The notes beneath the pieces were generated by a model. That model did not search any database and was not told where the DNA came from. It worked only from the letters and a program-made list of their open reading frames with translations. Position numbers and translations under genes: made by a program. Positions 33,600 through 42,215 of a stretch of 64,000 nucleotides of DNA are shown one piece after another (the first letter of the stretch is position 1; the number at the start of each line of letters is the position of its first letter). The stretch comes from CAYRES01 sp964423425. Its GTDB lineage: Bacteria; Actinomycetota; Thermoleophilia; RBG-16-64-13. The DNA is taken from contig CAYRES010000001.1 of NCBI GenBank assembly GCA_964423425.1, forward strand, positions 1-64,000. The letters run 5' to 3'.

Positions 33600-34268
33600 C
33601 TACTCGTGCCAGGCCAGGGCCCGTATGGGAGAGCCTTCGGCTTCCACCACGCGGAGCGGCAGGAAGGCGCAGCGCACGCGGCGGTCGGCGATCTGCTCCA
33701 GGCCCCGTATGTTCTCGACGATGAGGATGTCGGCCTCCATGAACGTGAGGTGGGCGGGGTAGTCGGCTACGTCGGGCTTCACCTCGGGATCGGTGATATC
33801 CGGGTCGACGCTACAGGCGTCGGTGGCCACGAGCGACACCTGCAGGTCGCGCAGGTAGGCGGCTGCCTCTGCGCTCGGCGAGGGGTGGTCGAATTGGTCC
33901 GGTGCGCCGAAGTGGGTGTCCCAGCCGGTCCGAAGGAGGGCGAAATCGCCGGGCTGTAGGCGATCGGGCGCCGCGAGCACCGCGGCCGCCACTTCCTCTG
34001 CGGTGATGAGGCGGCTGCATCCGCGCAGATCGAGCACCACTCCCTGGCCCAGAAAGCGGGACGGGGGGAATTCGTCGAGTGACCTCCCGCCGGCGAGCAT
34101 GTGTCGCGGTGCATCCATGTGGGTGCCCGCGTGCGAGGAGAGCTTGACGGCGCTGAGCGCGAAGCCGTCTGCCGCGTGCGAGAAGGTGTGGAACACCTCC
34201 AAGGGAGAATCGGCTGCATACACAGGAGTATGCGGGCTGAGAGGGTGGGACAGGTCGTAGACGTCCAC
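33600..34268 (-). CDS. cyclase-family hydrolase (kynurenine formamidase-like)
   Basis: 222 residues from GTG 34268, with GAGGAGGAAG at good spacing upstream. The metal-binding signature SHAGTHMDAPRH (H46, H50, D52, H56) is complete and defines the cyclase/kynurenine formamidase family. These enzymes hydrolyse amides or esters such as N-formylkynurenine. No tryptophan degradation genes are nearby, so the substrate remains open. It runs convergent to the exporter genes (19-base gap) and divergent from smpB, with about 200 bases of repeat-rich DNA between them. Confidence 0.88.
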   Translation of the reverse strand: MDVYDLSHPLSPHTPVYAADSPLEVFHTFSHAADGFALSAVKLSSHAGTHMDAPRHMLAGGRSLDEFPPSRFLGQGVVLDLRGCSRLITAEEVAAAVLAAPDRLQPGDFALLRTGWDTHFGAPDQFDHPSPSAEAAAYLRDLQVSLVATDACSVDPDITDPEVKPDVADYPAHLTFMEADILIVENIRGLEQIADRRVRCAFLPLRVVEAEGSPIRALAWHE

Positions 34269-34370
34269 GATGGTCTTCCTCCTCGGGGACGGTGTAGGCC
34301 CGTCCGCCGGTCGCAGGCTGCCTGATCACATCTTGATTGTAGCCCGTATAGCCCGCATCGGCGGGCACAC

Positions 34371-34437
34371 GACACGGCGTCGCACATCGCGTCTCGGAGC
34401 TCCGCACATCGCGTCTCGAAGCGCCACACGCCGTGTC
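34371..34437. repeat. direct repeats framed by an inverted repeat upstream of smpB
   Basis: Two identical 16-base copies of CGCACATCGCGTCTCG lie at 34381-34396 and 34403-34418, exactly 22 bases apart. A perfect 10-base inverted repeat (GACACGGCGT 34371-34380, ACGCCGTGTC 34428-34437) surrounds them. The element ends 6 bases before the TATACT box of smpB, so it could be an operator or fold as RNA if transcription starts upstream. Confidence 0.6.
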
Positions 34438-34442
34438 TCCGA

Positions 34443-34448
34443 TATACT
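34443..34448 (+). promoter_or_regulatory. -10 box for smpB
   Basis: TATACT lies 27 bases before the smpB ATG. No recognisable -35 box is found; the corresponding position falls in the repeat region, which suggests activator dependence or an extended -10 promoter. smpB itself has a GGGAGCGGC ribosome site. Confidence 0.4.
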
Positions 34449-34475
34449 CGGCGTGACCATGAGGATGGGAGCGGC

Positions 34476-34940
34476 ATGAAGAGACCGGGCGTCAAGCTCA
34501 TTGCGCAGAACAAGAAGGCCTACCACGATTACCATATTGAGGAGGCCTACGAGGCCGGCATGGTGCTCACCGGCACTGAGGTCAAGTCTTTGCGCGAGGG
34601 CCGGGCCAACCTGCGCGACTCCTACGCTGCGGTCAAAGACGGGGAGATGTGGCTCATCGGTGTGCACATCAGCCCCTACGGCGCCGGCAACATCTTCAAC
34701 CACGAGCCTCTCCGGGAGCGCAAGCTGCTTCTACACGCCCACGAGATCAAGCGGCTCATGGGCAAGGTACAGGCGGCCGGGTACACTCTCGTGCCCACCA
34801 AGATGTACTTCAAGGACGGACGGGCCAAGGTGGAGATTGGCTTGGCCAAGGGCAAGGCCACCTACGACAAGCGCCAGACGTTGGCGAAGAAGGATGCCGA
34901 CCGAGAGGTTGAACGCGCTCTCAAGGAGCGTCACCGCTAG
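34476..34940 (+). CDS. smpB: SsrA-binding protein SmpB
   Basis: 154 residues, covering the full SmpB fold: IAQNKKAYHDYHIEEAYEAGMVLTGTEVKSLREGRANLRDSY, then the HISPYGAGNIFNHEPLRERKLLLH block and the basic C-terminal tail (KGKATYDKRQTLAKKDADREVERALKERHR). The tail enters the empty mRNA channel of stalled ribosomes. SmpB works with tmRNA, whose gene ssrA lies at 42216 in this same window. The start ATG has GGGAGCGGC upstream. The stop overlaps the GTG of the following synthetase by one base, so the two may be co-translated. Confidence 0.97.
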   Translation: MKRPGVKLIAQNKKAYHDYHIEEAYEAGMVLTGTEVKSLREGRANLRDSYAAVKDGEMWLIGVHISPYGAGNIFNHEPLRERKLLLHAHEIKRLMGKVQAAGYTLVPTKMYFKDGRAKVEIGLAKGKATYDKRQTLAKKDADREVERALKERHR

Positions 34941-37198
34941 TGGCCGAGTGGTCTGCGGACGGCGGCGGGGGGCCCGTCGGCGAGAACCCGCGTGAGGGCG
35001 TGAAGGCGCTCTCAGAGGGAGAGGCCAAGAGGATGCTGGCCGGTGTGGGCGTCCCGGTGGTGGAGGGTCGGGAGGTGACCACCTTGGCGGAAGCCGAGCG
35101 CGTGGCGGAGGCGCTCTCCTATCCCGTGGTGCTGAAGGCCTGTTCTCCCGATGTACTTCACAAGACCGAGGCGGGGCTGGTGCAGCACAGTATCGGTTCG
35201 CGGGAAGCGCTTGCCGCCGCATGGGAGCTCACGAAGCGGCGGGCCACGCAGGTTGCGGCTGAACGCGGCGCCCGGTTCCAGGGCTTCTTGGTGGAGCGGC
35301 ACCTGGCGGGTCCACGGGAGTTCCTTGCCGGCGTGGTACGCGATCCGCAGTTCGGTCCCGTGGTCGCTTTCGGCGTGGGCGGCGTACTGGCCGAAGCGCT
35401 CTGCGACGTGGCCTTCGGCATCGCACCCCTCTCCGACGGGGAAGCCGACGAGCTCATCGATGCCATTCGTGCCCGTGCCCTCTTGGGGGAGTTTCGTGGC
35501 GGCCCGGCGGTGGACAGGAAGGTGCTCCGGGGCATCCTGCAGGCGCTGGGCGATCTCGCGCTCAGAGAGGCGTCCATCCTTGAGATAGACATCAACCCCC
35601 TGCTGCTCGACGGTGGCCGGCCGGTGGCCGCCGATGCCCTGGTGACCCTGCGCGACGAAACCGTGTCGGCGCTGGTGCCGCCGGAGGTCTCAGGGGAGGC
35701 GGATGCGGACGATCCTCCGCTGGTCAACACGGCGAATCTCAGGTATCTCTTTCACCCGGACAGCGTGGCCCTCATCGGGGCGTCGAACGATCCCACCAAG
35801 TGGGGCGGGCTCATTCTCACCAGTCTGTTGTCGGGGGGGTTCGCGGGGCGCATCTATCCGGTGAATCCACGGGCGGACATGATGTTCGGGCTGCCTGCCT
35901 ATCCGGGTATCGAGGAACTTCCCGAGATCCCGGATCTCGTGCTCGCCGCGGTACGGGCCGAGCTGGTGCAGGGCCTCGTGGAGCAGTGCGGGCGCGCGGG
36001 AGTGAAGGCGCTCGTGATCATCTCCGCCGGTTTCGAAGAGATCGGTGAGGAGGGGGCGGCGGCTGCGCGCGCCGCCGCCGAGACCGCCTCGCGTCATGGC
36101 CTGGTCATGGTGGGCCCGAACTCTCTCGGGGTCATGTGCGCCGAGCGCCGCCTCTACGCCACCGGCGCCTCGGTACTTCAACCCAAGCCCGGGCCGGCCG
36201 GCTTCGCTTCGCAGTCGGGCAGCATGGGCGTGCAGCTCTTGAGTGCAGCGGAGCGTCACCATGCCGGAGCAGGCAAGTACGTGGGTGTCGGCAACGAAGC
36301 CCAGGTCGACGTGGGCCGCTTTGTCGACTACTTCCGCAGCGATCCGGACACCGGGGTGGTATTGGCCTACATAGAGGGAGTGCGCGACGGAAGGCGCCTT
36401 CTTCATTCCCTGCGCGAGTGCACTGCCGAGAAGCCGGTGGTGCTGCTGCGGGGTGGGGCCAGCGAGTATGGGCGTCGGGCAGCCGCTTCGCACACTGGTG
36501 CCTTGGCCGGCTCCCAGGAGGTGTTCGAAGCTCTGGTCCGCCAGAGTGGGGTGTCGTACACGACGAACCCCTCTGAGTTTCTTGATCTTACCTACTGCTA
36601 CTCCTACTTGCCCCTCCCCAAAGGCCCGCGCATTGCCGTGGTCAGCGTGGGTGGGGGGTGGGGAGTGCTGGCTGCCGACGAGGTCTCGCGGCAGGGGCTT
36701 CGTCTCTCGAGGCTCGAGCCGGCCGTCATGGAGCGCTTGAACGCTCTGTTGCCCCCCTTCTGGAGCCACGGGAATCCGGTCGATCTGGCCGGGATGTTCA
36801 CCGAGCGCCGTGAGCCCGAGGAGTCGGTGTACGCTGTGGTCCCCTCCGACGAAGTCGACGCGGTGGTGGTGATAGGCGTGTTGGGTATTGTGGCTCAGCC
36901 CGAGCGCACGGTCGAGGCCATCACCCGCATGAAGCTCAGGCAGGGCCGGGATACGGCAGGCGTCGAGATGCCCGACACCAACGTGTACATGGAGCGGGAG
37001 ATCGTCTTCCTGCAGCAGGTATGCCGGCTCATGGAGGAGTACGGCAAACCGATCATCAACGTGCCGTTTGCACCCACTCCGAAGTATGTGTACGACATGA
37101 ACGAGAAGTATTCCGCGGTACTCCTGCCCACCCCCATCCGAGCGGTGCGCTGCCTTGCGCACATGGCACGGTACTCGGCTCGGAGGAGCCGAGGGTAG
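34940..37198 (+). CDS. ADP-forming acyl-CoA (acetyl-CoA) synthetase, fused subunits, copy 1
   Basis: 752 residues from GTG 34940. The N-terminal quarter is an ATP-grasp domain (SYPVVLKACSPDVLHKTEAGLV, EIDINPLLL). It is followed by the CoA-binding Rossmann domain (LFHPDSVALIGASNDPTKWGG) and the ligase domains. The phosphohistidine loop SHTGALAG carries H518. The enzyme converts acyl-CoA, ADP and phosphate to free acid, CoA and ATP, so it gives substrate-level ATP. This beta-alpha order in one chain resembles single-chain enzymes of fermenters. The gene precedes alanine dehydrogenase and the OrtAB thiolase that makes acetyl-CoA, so acetyl-CoA is the likely substrate. A second copy lies at 47597-49804. 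Confidence 0.9.
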   Translation: MAEWSADGGGGPVGENPREGVKALSEGEAKRMLAGVGVPVVEGREVTTLAEAERVAEALSYPVVLKACSPDVLHKTEAGLVQHSIGSREALAAAWELTKRRATQVAAERGARFQGFLVERHLAGPREFLAGVVRDPQFGPVVAFGVGGVLAEALCDVAFGIAPLSDGEADELIDAIRARALLGEFRGGPAVDRKVLRGILQALGDLALREASILEIDINPLLLDGGRPVAADALVTLRDETVSALVPPEVSGEADADDPPLVNTANLRYLFHPDSVALIGASNDPTKWGGLILTSLLSGGFAGRIYPVNPRADMMFGLPAYPGIEELPEIPDLVLAAVRAELVQGLVEQCGRAGVKALVIISAGFEEIGEEGAAAARAAAETASRHGLVMVGPNSLGVMCAERRLYATGASVLQPKPGPAGFASQSGSMGVQLLSAAERHHAGAGKYVGVGNEAQVDVGRFVDYFRSDPDTGVVLAYIEGVRDGRRLLHSLRECTAEKPVVLLRGGASEYGRRAAASHTGALAGSQEVFEALVRQSGVSYTTNPSEFLDLTYCYSYLPLPKGPRIAVVSVGGGWGVLAADEVSRQGLRLSRLEPAVMERLNALLPPFWSHGNPVDLAGMFTERREPEESVYAVVPSDEVDAVVVIGVLGIVAQPERTVEAITRMKLRQGRDTAGVEMPDTNVYMEREIVFLQQVCRLMEEYGKPIINVPFAPTPKYVYDMNEKYSAVLLPTPIRAVRCLAHMARYSARRSRG

Positions 37199-37200
37199 GG

Positions 37201-37224
37201 GGTCTCCCATCGAGTTCGGAGACC
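37201..37224 (+). terminator. hairpin between synthetase and alanine dehydrogenase genes
   Basis: GGTCTCC at 37201-37207 and GGAGACC at 37218-37224 form a 7-base-pair stem with a 10-base loop, 2 bases after the synthetase stop. No T run follows. It could be an attenuating or stabilising hairpin and not a full terminator. Confidence 0.3.
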
Positions 37225-37310
37225 ACGGCCGGGCAGTGGCGGTGGGGCATAAGCGGTGCTAGCCTGGGTAGAGTTCAGGTGTCGGCGGCGTGAGGGAGAG
37301 GGGGGAAGCC

Positions 37311-38492
37311 ATGAAGATCGGGGTACCCAAGGAGATCAAAAACCAGGAATACCGGGTGGGCCTGGTTCCCGCGGGCGTGCACGCCTTTGTGAGCCACGGG
37401 CATTCCGTCTACGTGGAGCGGGAGGCGGGCGCAGGGAGCGGCATCTCCGACGAGGACTTTGTGGCGGCAGGCGCTCAGATTCTCCCCGACGCCGAGGCCG
37501 TATACGGCACAGCCGACATGATCGTGAAGGTGAAGGAACCGCTCTCCCCGGAGTACGGCCTGTTGCGCCGGGGCCAGGTGCTCTACACCTTCCTGCATCT
37601 GGCTCCCGACCCGAAGCAGACCGAGGCCCTGCTCGAGAGCGGCTGTGTCGCCATCGCCTACGAGACCATCCAGCTCGCCGACGGCAGCCTTCCCCTGCTC
37701 GCTCCCATGAGCGAGGTGGCCGGCCGTCTCTCCATACAGATGGGTGCGCACCACCTGGAGAAGCGCCAGGGCGGCCGGGGGGTGCTGCTTGCCGGGGTGC
37801 CCGGCACCCGTCCCGCTAAAGTCGTCGTCATCGGAGGGGGCGTGGTGGGCACCAACGCCGCCAAGATGGCGAAGGGTCTGGGCGCGCGCGTCACCATCCT
37901 CGATACCAACCTGCCCCGACTGCGCTACCTGGACGACATTTTCCACGGTGGGGTGAACGTGCTGGCTTCGAACGAATACGTGGTTCGAGAGGAGATAGCG
38001 GACGCCGATCTTGTGGTGGGAGCGGTACTGATCTTCGGTGCCCGGGCTCCCCATGTCATCACCCGGGATATGTTGAAGGACATGCCCGAGGGCTCGGTCA
38101 TAGTGGATGTGTCGGTGGACCAGGGAGGCTGCGTGGAGACCACCCATCCCACCACCCACGACGACCCCACCTTCGTGGTGGACGGCGTCATCCACTACTG
38201 TGTCGCCAACATGCCCGGGGCAGTCGCCCGCACCTCGACGTTCGCTCTCACCAATGCCACCCTGCCCTACGGACTCAAGCTGGCGGACCAGGGATACTTC
38301 AATGCACTCATGTCCGACCCGGCTTTACTCAAGGGGCTGAATGTCGTTGCCGGCAAAGTGGTCTGCGAGCCGGTGGCCGAGGCGCTGGGGTACGAGTGTT
38401 TCCTGCCCGAGGACACATTGCGGGAGGCGGTGTCAACAATCGGTGCAGGGCCTCCTCGTGAGGGGCGCTCGGATGCCGAAGAGGGCTCTTGA
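37311..38492 (+). CDS. ald: alanine dehydrogenase
   Basis: 393 residues from ATG 37311, which follows GAGAGGGGGGAA. It begins MKIGVPKEIKNQEYRVGLVPAG, the family N-terminus with the substrate-binding arginine and a catalytic lysine in VKVKEPL. The NAD-binding fold starts at KVVVIGGGVVGTNAA, and MPGAVARTSTFALTNATLPY is a conserved C-terminal block. It oxidatively deaminates L-alanine to pyruvate with NAD. Its place directly before ortA-ortB and alr suggests a catabolic role: alanine released by OrtAB is racemised and then fed to this enzyme. The ortA start follows 15 bases after the stop. Confidence 0.96.
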   Translation: MKIGVPKEIKNQEYRVGLVPAGVHAFVSHGHSVYVEREAGAGSGISDEDFVAAGAQILPDAEAVYGTADMIVKVKEPLSPEYGLLRRGQVLYTFLHLAPDPKQTEALLESGCVAIAYETIQLADGSLPLLAPMSEVAGRLSIQMGAHHLEKRQGGRGVLLAGVPGTRPAKVVVIGGGVVGTNAAKMAKGLGARVTILDTNLPRLRYLDDIFHGGVNVLASNEYVVREEIADADLVVGAVLIFGARAPHVITRDMLKDMPEGSVIVDVSVDQGGCVETTHPTTHDDPTFVVDGVIHYCVANMPGAVARTSTFALTNATLPYGLKLADQGYFNALMSDPALLKGLNVVAGKVVCEPVAEALGYECFLPEDTLREAVSTIGAGPPREGRSDAEEGS

Positions 38493-38507
38493 AGTGAGGA
38501 GGCTGCT

Positions 38508-38849
38508 GTGTGTGAGGCACCTGCACGTCGTTGGGTGGAGATAGGGTTCACCGTGCTCACTCCGGAGCAACGCACCACGCGTCTCCCCGAAGACACCAGA
38601 GTCGTGCCCTATTACGGCCGCCTCAAGGGGTTCGTGTCCGGCGAGGTCGCCGTGGGTGAGGAGGTGGAGGTGGAGACCGTGACCGGCCGCCGGGTGCGGG
38701 GAGAGGTTCTTCGCATCGAGCCTGAGTACACCCACAGCTTTGGACGTCCCGTGGTGGAGTTGATCCAGGCGGGAGTGGAGGCACGGAGCCTCTTGGCTTG
38801 GGAGGAAGGCGTGCCACCAGCCTGCGGCGCGGCCCGGGAGGGCGCGTGA
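38508..38849 (+). CDS. ortA: 2-amino-4-oxopentanoate thiolase, alpha subunit
   Basis: 113 residues from GTG 38508, 5 bases after GAGGAGG. It matches the small OrtA subunit: WVEIGFTVLTPEQRT, LPEDTRVVPYYGRLKGF, GDEV-like GEEVEVETVTGRRVRGEV, and the hallmark YTHSFGRPVVELIQAG. With OrtB it forms the thiolase that cleaves (2R)-2-amino-4-oxopentanoate with CoA into acetyl-CoA and D-alanine, the last step of oxidative ornithine fermentation. The stop overlaps the ortB ATG by one base (TGATG), as expected for subunits made in equal amounts. The upstream ornithine aminomutase and diaminopentanoate dehydrogenase genes are not in this window. Confidence 0.9.
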   Translation: MCEAPARRWVEIGFTVLTPEQRTTRLPEDTRVVPYYGRLKGFVSGEVAVGEEVEVETVTGRRVRGEVLRIEPEYTHSFGRPVVELIQAGVEARSLLAWEEGVPPACGAAREGA

Positions 38850-40276
38850 TGCTCGGTTCGCGTGAACGGAGCCATCAGGCGGTGATGGCTCGGCAGGCCG
38901 AGATCCTGAAGCGTGCAGTCGGCATCGACTACGATCAGTATCGGCGCGGCCGGCTTGTGGTTGACTACGAGGGGCTCATGGCCTGCACCGGCTACAGCAT
39001 TGATCGAATCGCACAGGTCCAGGCCGGGTGCAAGGTGGGCAACACGCCTCTCGTCGAACTCAAGAGGCTCACCGCACTCGCTCGTTCGCTGGCTCCGGCG
39101 GGCAGAGGCGCCCGCATCCTCTTGAAAGACGAGGCCGCCAACGCCTCGGGCAGCTTCAAGGCCAGACGAGCGAGCCTCTCGGTGCACGAGTCCAAGAAGC
39201 GGGGCTACCCGGGCGTCATCGCGGCGACTTCCGGCAACTACGGGGCGGCGGTGGCGGCGATGGCGGCCATGCAGGGTCAGAAGTGCATCATCGTGCAGGA
39301 GACGTATGACTCCGCGGGCCGTGGCCAACCCGAGATAGTGGAGAAGGGCCGGGCCTGCGAGGCCTATGGGGCAGAGGTGTGGCAGATGACCGTGGGTCCG
39401 GAGCTCTTCTACATGCATCTCTTGCTTCTCGAAGAGACGGGCTACTTCAATGCCTCCTTGTATACGCCGTTCTCGGTTGCAGGTATTCAGACGCTGGGGC
39501 GCGAGGTGGGCGCCGAGGTCACGGCGCTCACCGGCAGACCCCCCGCCGCCGTGGTGGTGACGCATGCCGGTGGTGGAAATACCACCGGGACGGCTCGGGG
39601 CCTGGCGGCCGCCGGGTGTGAGACCACGCAGGTCATCGGAGCGAGCGTGGATCTCTCCGGTCTGCACATGGCAAGCGACCACGACTTCAACCGCAAGAGC
39701 TTCACCACCGGCCACACGGGTTTTGGGGTGCCGTTCCTCACCAACCCCGACCGCGCGGATGTCCCGTACAACGCGGCGCGTCCGCTTCGCTACATGGACC
39801 GCTACGTGACCGTCAACCAAGGAGCCGTCTTCTACATCACGCAGCTTCTCGCGGTGTTGGAGGGGCTCGAACGCGGCCCGGCGGGCAACACCTCTCTGGC
39901 TGCCGCCTTCGTACTGGCGCAGGAGCTTCCTTCCGATGAGGTCATCGTGGTACAGGAGACGGAGTACACGGGCGCCGGCAAGCATCCCACCGCGCAGCTC
40001 ACCTTCGCCCGCGACATGGGGGTGGAGGTGGTAGGAGGTCCGGCCTCGCGAGATGAGCCGGGCAAGATTATCGCCATTCCTCGTGCTCCGAGCGAGGTTG
40101 CGGTGCAGGAGGTCGACCTGGATCGCATCCGGGTTTCATATCTTCGCGGGCAACTCGAGCGCATGGGCCTGCCGGGTGCCGACGGCCTCACCTCCGAGGA
40201 GGTCGAGTATCTGGCCGCCGAGACCAACGTGGCCGAGGAAGAATGCCTGCGGCTGCTCTCCGGCTGCACGAAGTGA
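38849..40276 (+). CDS. ortB: 2-amino-4-oxopentanoate thiolase, beta subunit (PLP enzyme)
   Basis: 475 residues, ATG 38849 overlapping the ortA stop by one base. It is a threonine-synthase-like PLP enzyme. The cofactor lysine is K104 in NASGSFKARRAS, the phosphate-binding glycine loop is THAGGGNTTGTARG, and ATSGNYGAAVAAMA holds the substrate-binding region. The N-terminal DYDQYRRGRL...GYSIDRI segment and the overall length match OrtB and not threonine synthase proper. Pairing with ortA settles the identity. Product release as D-alanine explains the alanine racemase gene that follows. A free-standing threonine synthase is the alternative, considered unlikely. Confidence 0.92.
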   Translation: MLGSRERSHQAVMARQAEILKRAVGIDYDQYRRGRLVVDYEGLMACTGYSIDRIAQVQAGCKVGNTPLVELKRLTALARSLAPAGRGARILLKDEAANASGSFKARRASLSVHESKKRGYPGVIAATSGNYGAAVAAMAAMQGQKCIIVQETYDSAGRGQPEIVEKGRACEAYGAEVWQMTVGPELFYMHLLLLEETGYFNASLYTPFSVAGIQTLGREVGAEVTALTGRPPAAVVVTHAGGGNTTGTARGLAAAGCETTQVIGASVDLSGLHMASDHDFNRKSFTTGHTGFGVPFLTNPDRADVPYNAARPLRYMDRYVTVNQGAVFYITQLLAVLEGLERGPAGNTSLAAAFVLAQELPSDEVIVVQETEYTGAGKHPTAQLTFARDMGVEVVGGPASRDEPGKIIAIPRAPSEVAVQEVDLDRIRVSYLRGQLERMGLPGADGLTSEEVEYLAAETNVAEEECLRLLSGCTK

Positions 40277-40352
40277 TGTTCCAGGCAGAAAGGCAGGCCG
40301 GTCCGGTGGTGATTCCGCACGGTTCGTTGTATCGCACCGCTCTTGTCCCAGC

Positions 40353-41468
40353 ATGAAGTCGTCGCCCCGCAGCGTGGTGGAGATCGACCTGAAGGCCGTG
40401 CGCCGGAACGTGCGGAAGCTGAGGAGCGGGCTTGTTCCCGGTACCAGGTTCCTCGCCGCCGTGAAGGCCGATGGGTACGGCCACGGTATGTGGCCGGTGG
40501 GGAGAGCGGCTGGTGAAGCGGGAGCCGATGGTCTCGCAGTGGCAAGCGCAGAAGAGGCCGTGCGGCTGCGGGACGAAGGGTTCACCGGTTTCCTACTCAT
40601 GATGGGGCCTCTGTTCGAGCGTGACCAGTGCTTGGAGATGGCCCACCGGGAGGTGGACGTGGCGATAGTCTCCAAGGAGCATGCCCTTCTCTTGGCCGAG
40701 GCTTCCCGACAACGTCCCGTGCGGGTGCATCTCAAGGTCGACACGGGCATGAATCGCCAAGGAGTGGCACCCGCTTTCGTGCCCGCATTTCTCGATCTGG
40801 CCACGCGGCACCCGGGGCTCCAGGTGAAGGGGGTCATGACCCACTTCGCGGCTGCTCCGGAGGACCCCTCGTCGGTCGAGTTCCAGATGAGGCGTTTTCT
40901 GCCTGCGGTGGAGGCGGTGAAAGCCGCCTACCCCAAGGCGATCGCCCACGCGGCCAACAGCGCAGCGACCATGTGCCACCCATCCACCCATCTCGACATG
41001 GTTCGCTGTGGCATCGCTGTGTACGGGTTGTCTCCCTTTGGCGGCGACGCACTCGCCGAAGGGTTGAGCCCGGTGCTCGCGTGGAGGTCGGTGGTGGCGC
41101 TGGTACGTGCGGTGCCCCGGGGGGAAGGCGTGGGGTACGGTCTCACCTGGAGGGCTGCTTCCGACACGCACGTCGCTCTGGTGGCCCTGGGCTACGCAGA
41201 CGGCGTGTTTCGCGCCCTGGGTAACACGGGGGTGGTGTTGATCGGTGGGAGGCGCTACCCGATGGTGGGCCGGGTGTCGATGGACTCCTTTGCGGTGGAG
41301 GTCGGCCCGCGTCCTGCGGTCCGGGCAGGTGACCGGGTGACCCTCATCGGGTGCGACGGGGACGATCGGATCACCGCCGAAGAGGTGGCGAAGCTGGCCG
41401 GCACCATCAACTACGAGATCACCTGTTCAGTGTCGCTCGGCCGAGCCGAGCGGCGTTGTCTCGACTGA
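40353..41468 (+). CDS. alr: alanine racemase
   Basis: 371 residues from ATG 40353. The PLP lysine is K38 in AAVKADGYGHG. The second catalytic residue is Y262 in GVGYGLTW. HLKVDTGMNRQG and GRVSMDSFAVEVG are further family blocks, so the enzyme is complete. Alr normally supplies D-alanine for peptidoglycan. Here its position after ortAB suggests it also, or mainly, runs toward L-alanine, using the D-alanine from the thiolase and feeding Ald. No ribosome site is visible before the ATG, and the 76-base gap after ortB shows no terminator, so the mode of translation start is unclear. Whether a second alr exists elsewhere would decide its main role. Confidence 0.96.
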   Translation: MKSSPRSVVEIDLKAVRRNVRKLRSGLVPGTRFLAAVKADGYGHGMWPVGRAAGEAGADGLAVASAEEAVRLRDEGFTGFLLMMGPLFERDQCLEMAHREVDVAIVSKEHALLLAEASRQRPVRVHLKVDTGMNRQGVAPAFVPAFLDLATRHPGLQVKGVMTHFAAAPEDPSSVEFQMRRFLPAVEAVKAAYPKAIAHAANSAATMCHPSTHLDMVRCGIAVYGLSPFGGDALAEGLSPVLAWRSVVALVRAVPRGEGVGYGLTWRAASDTHVALVALGYADGVFRALGNTGVVLIGGRRYPMVGRVSMDSFAVEVGPRPAVRAGDRVTLIGCDGDDRITAEEVAKLAGTINYEITCSVSLGRAERRCLD

Positions 41469-41483
41469 CCACGGGAGGATGTC

Positions 41484-42035
41484 ATGGATGTACGCAAGGC
41501 AATAGAAGCGCGGAAGAGCGTGAGGAGGTTCCGGGACGGGGGAGAAGTGACGGCGGATCAGCTGCGCCTCTTGGTCGAGGCCGGTCGCCTGGCGTGCTCG
41601 TGGAAGAACGACCAGCCCTGGCGTTTCGTCGCGGTTCGCTCCGGGGAGCAGAAGAAGGCCCTGTCAGACTGTGTTCCCGAGGGCAATCCCGGTAAGAAGG
41701 CCGTCGAGAGAGCTCCGGTGGTGATTGTGCTCTTGGCGGTTCCTGCGGAGGGTGAGGTTCACCAGGACAAACCGTTCTGGCTGGTCGACTGTGGCATCGC
41801 CGGCCAGCAGATCTACCTGCAGGCTGTTGAGTTGGGCTTGGGCACGGTGTGGGTGTCGCTGGTGGACGGCCCGGAGGTGTGCCGCACCCTCGGCGCGCCG
41901 GACGACTGGGAGTGTGTCGGCCTGTTTCCGGTCGGTGTACCTCCGGAAGGCAGTGAGGAGAAGAAGCACACACCCAGAAGACCGCTCGAAGAGGTGGCGT
42001 TCGCCGAGAAGGTGGGCCGGGCGCTCGAGCTGTAG
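41484..42035 (+). CDS. nitroreductase-family flavoprotein
   Basis: 183 residues, ATG 41484 with GGGAGGATG just upstream, 15 bases after alr. It has the nitroreductase start (VRKAIEARKSVRRF), the FMN-binding WKNDQPWRFVAV strand and the VDCGIAGQQIYLQAVELGLGTVWV helix. It is one of the short, about 180-residue members that dimerise and bind FMN. Such proteins reduce nitro compounds, quinones or other electron acceptors with NAD(P)H. The physiological substrate is unknown. It is probably the last gene of the ald-ortAB-alr group and may only be co-transcribed by position. Confidence 0.9.
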   Translation: MDVRKAIEARKSVRRFRDGGEVTADQLRLLVEAGRLACSWKNDQPWRFVAVRSGEQKKALSDCVPEGNPGKKAVERAPVVIVLLAVPAEGEVHQDKPFWLVDCGIAGQQIYLQAVELGLGTVWVSLVDGPEVCRTLGAPDDWECVGLFPVGVPPEGSEEKKHTPRRPLEEVAFAEKVGRALEL

Positions 42036-42194
42036 AGGCGGTTGAACCCAACAGGTGGCGAGGACGGCCGGGAGCGCGCATGGCGGCTCGTCTCCGGTGG
42101 GTGGGCTGGAGCATGCTGCTCGCCTCGGGCGGGCGGCCAGCTGGAGTAGCGGAACGCGCGGGCGCCGGCCCGTCCCCGAAGGCCGGCCGCCTGC

Positions 42195-42200
42195 TATACT
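42195..42200 (+). promoter_or_regulatory. -10 box for tmRNA
   Basis: TATACT lies 15 bases before the mature 5-prime end of tmRNA, which fits a short leader removed by RNase P. No clear -35 box is visible in the GC-rich upstream DNA. Confidence 0.5.
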
Positions 42201-42215
42201 TGATATATCCACCGT

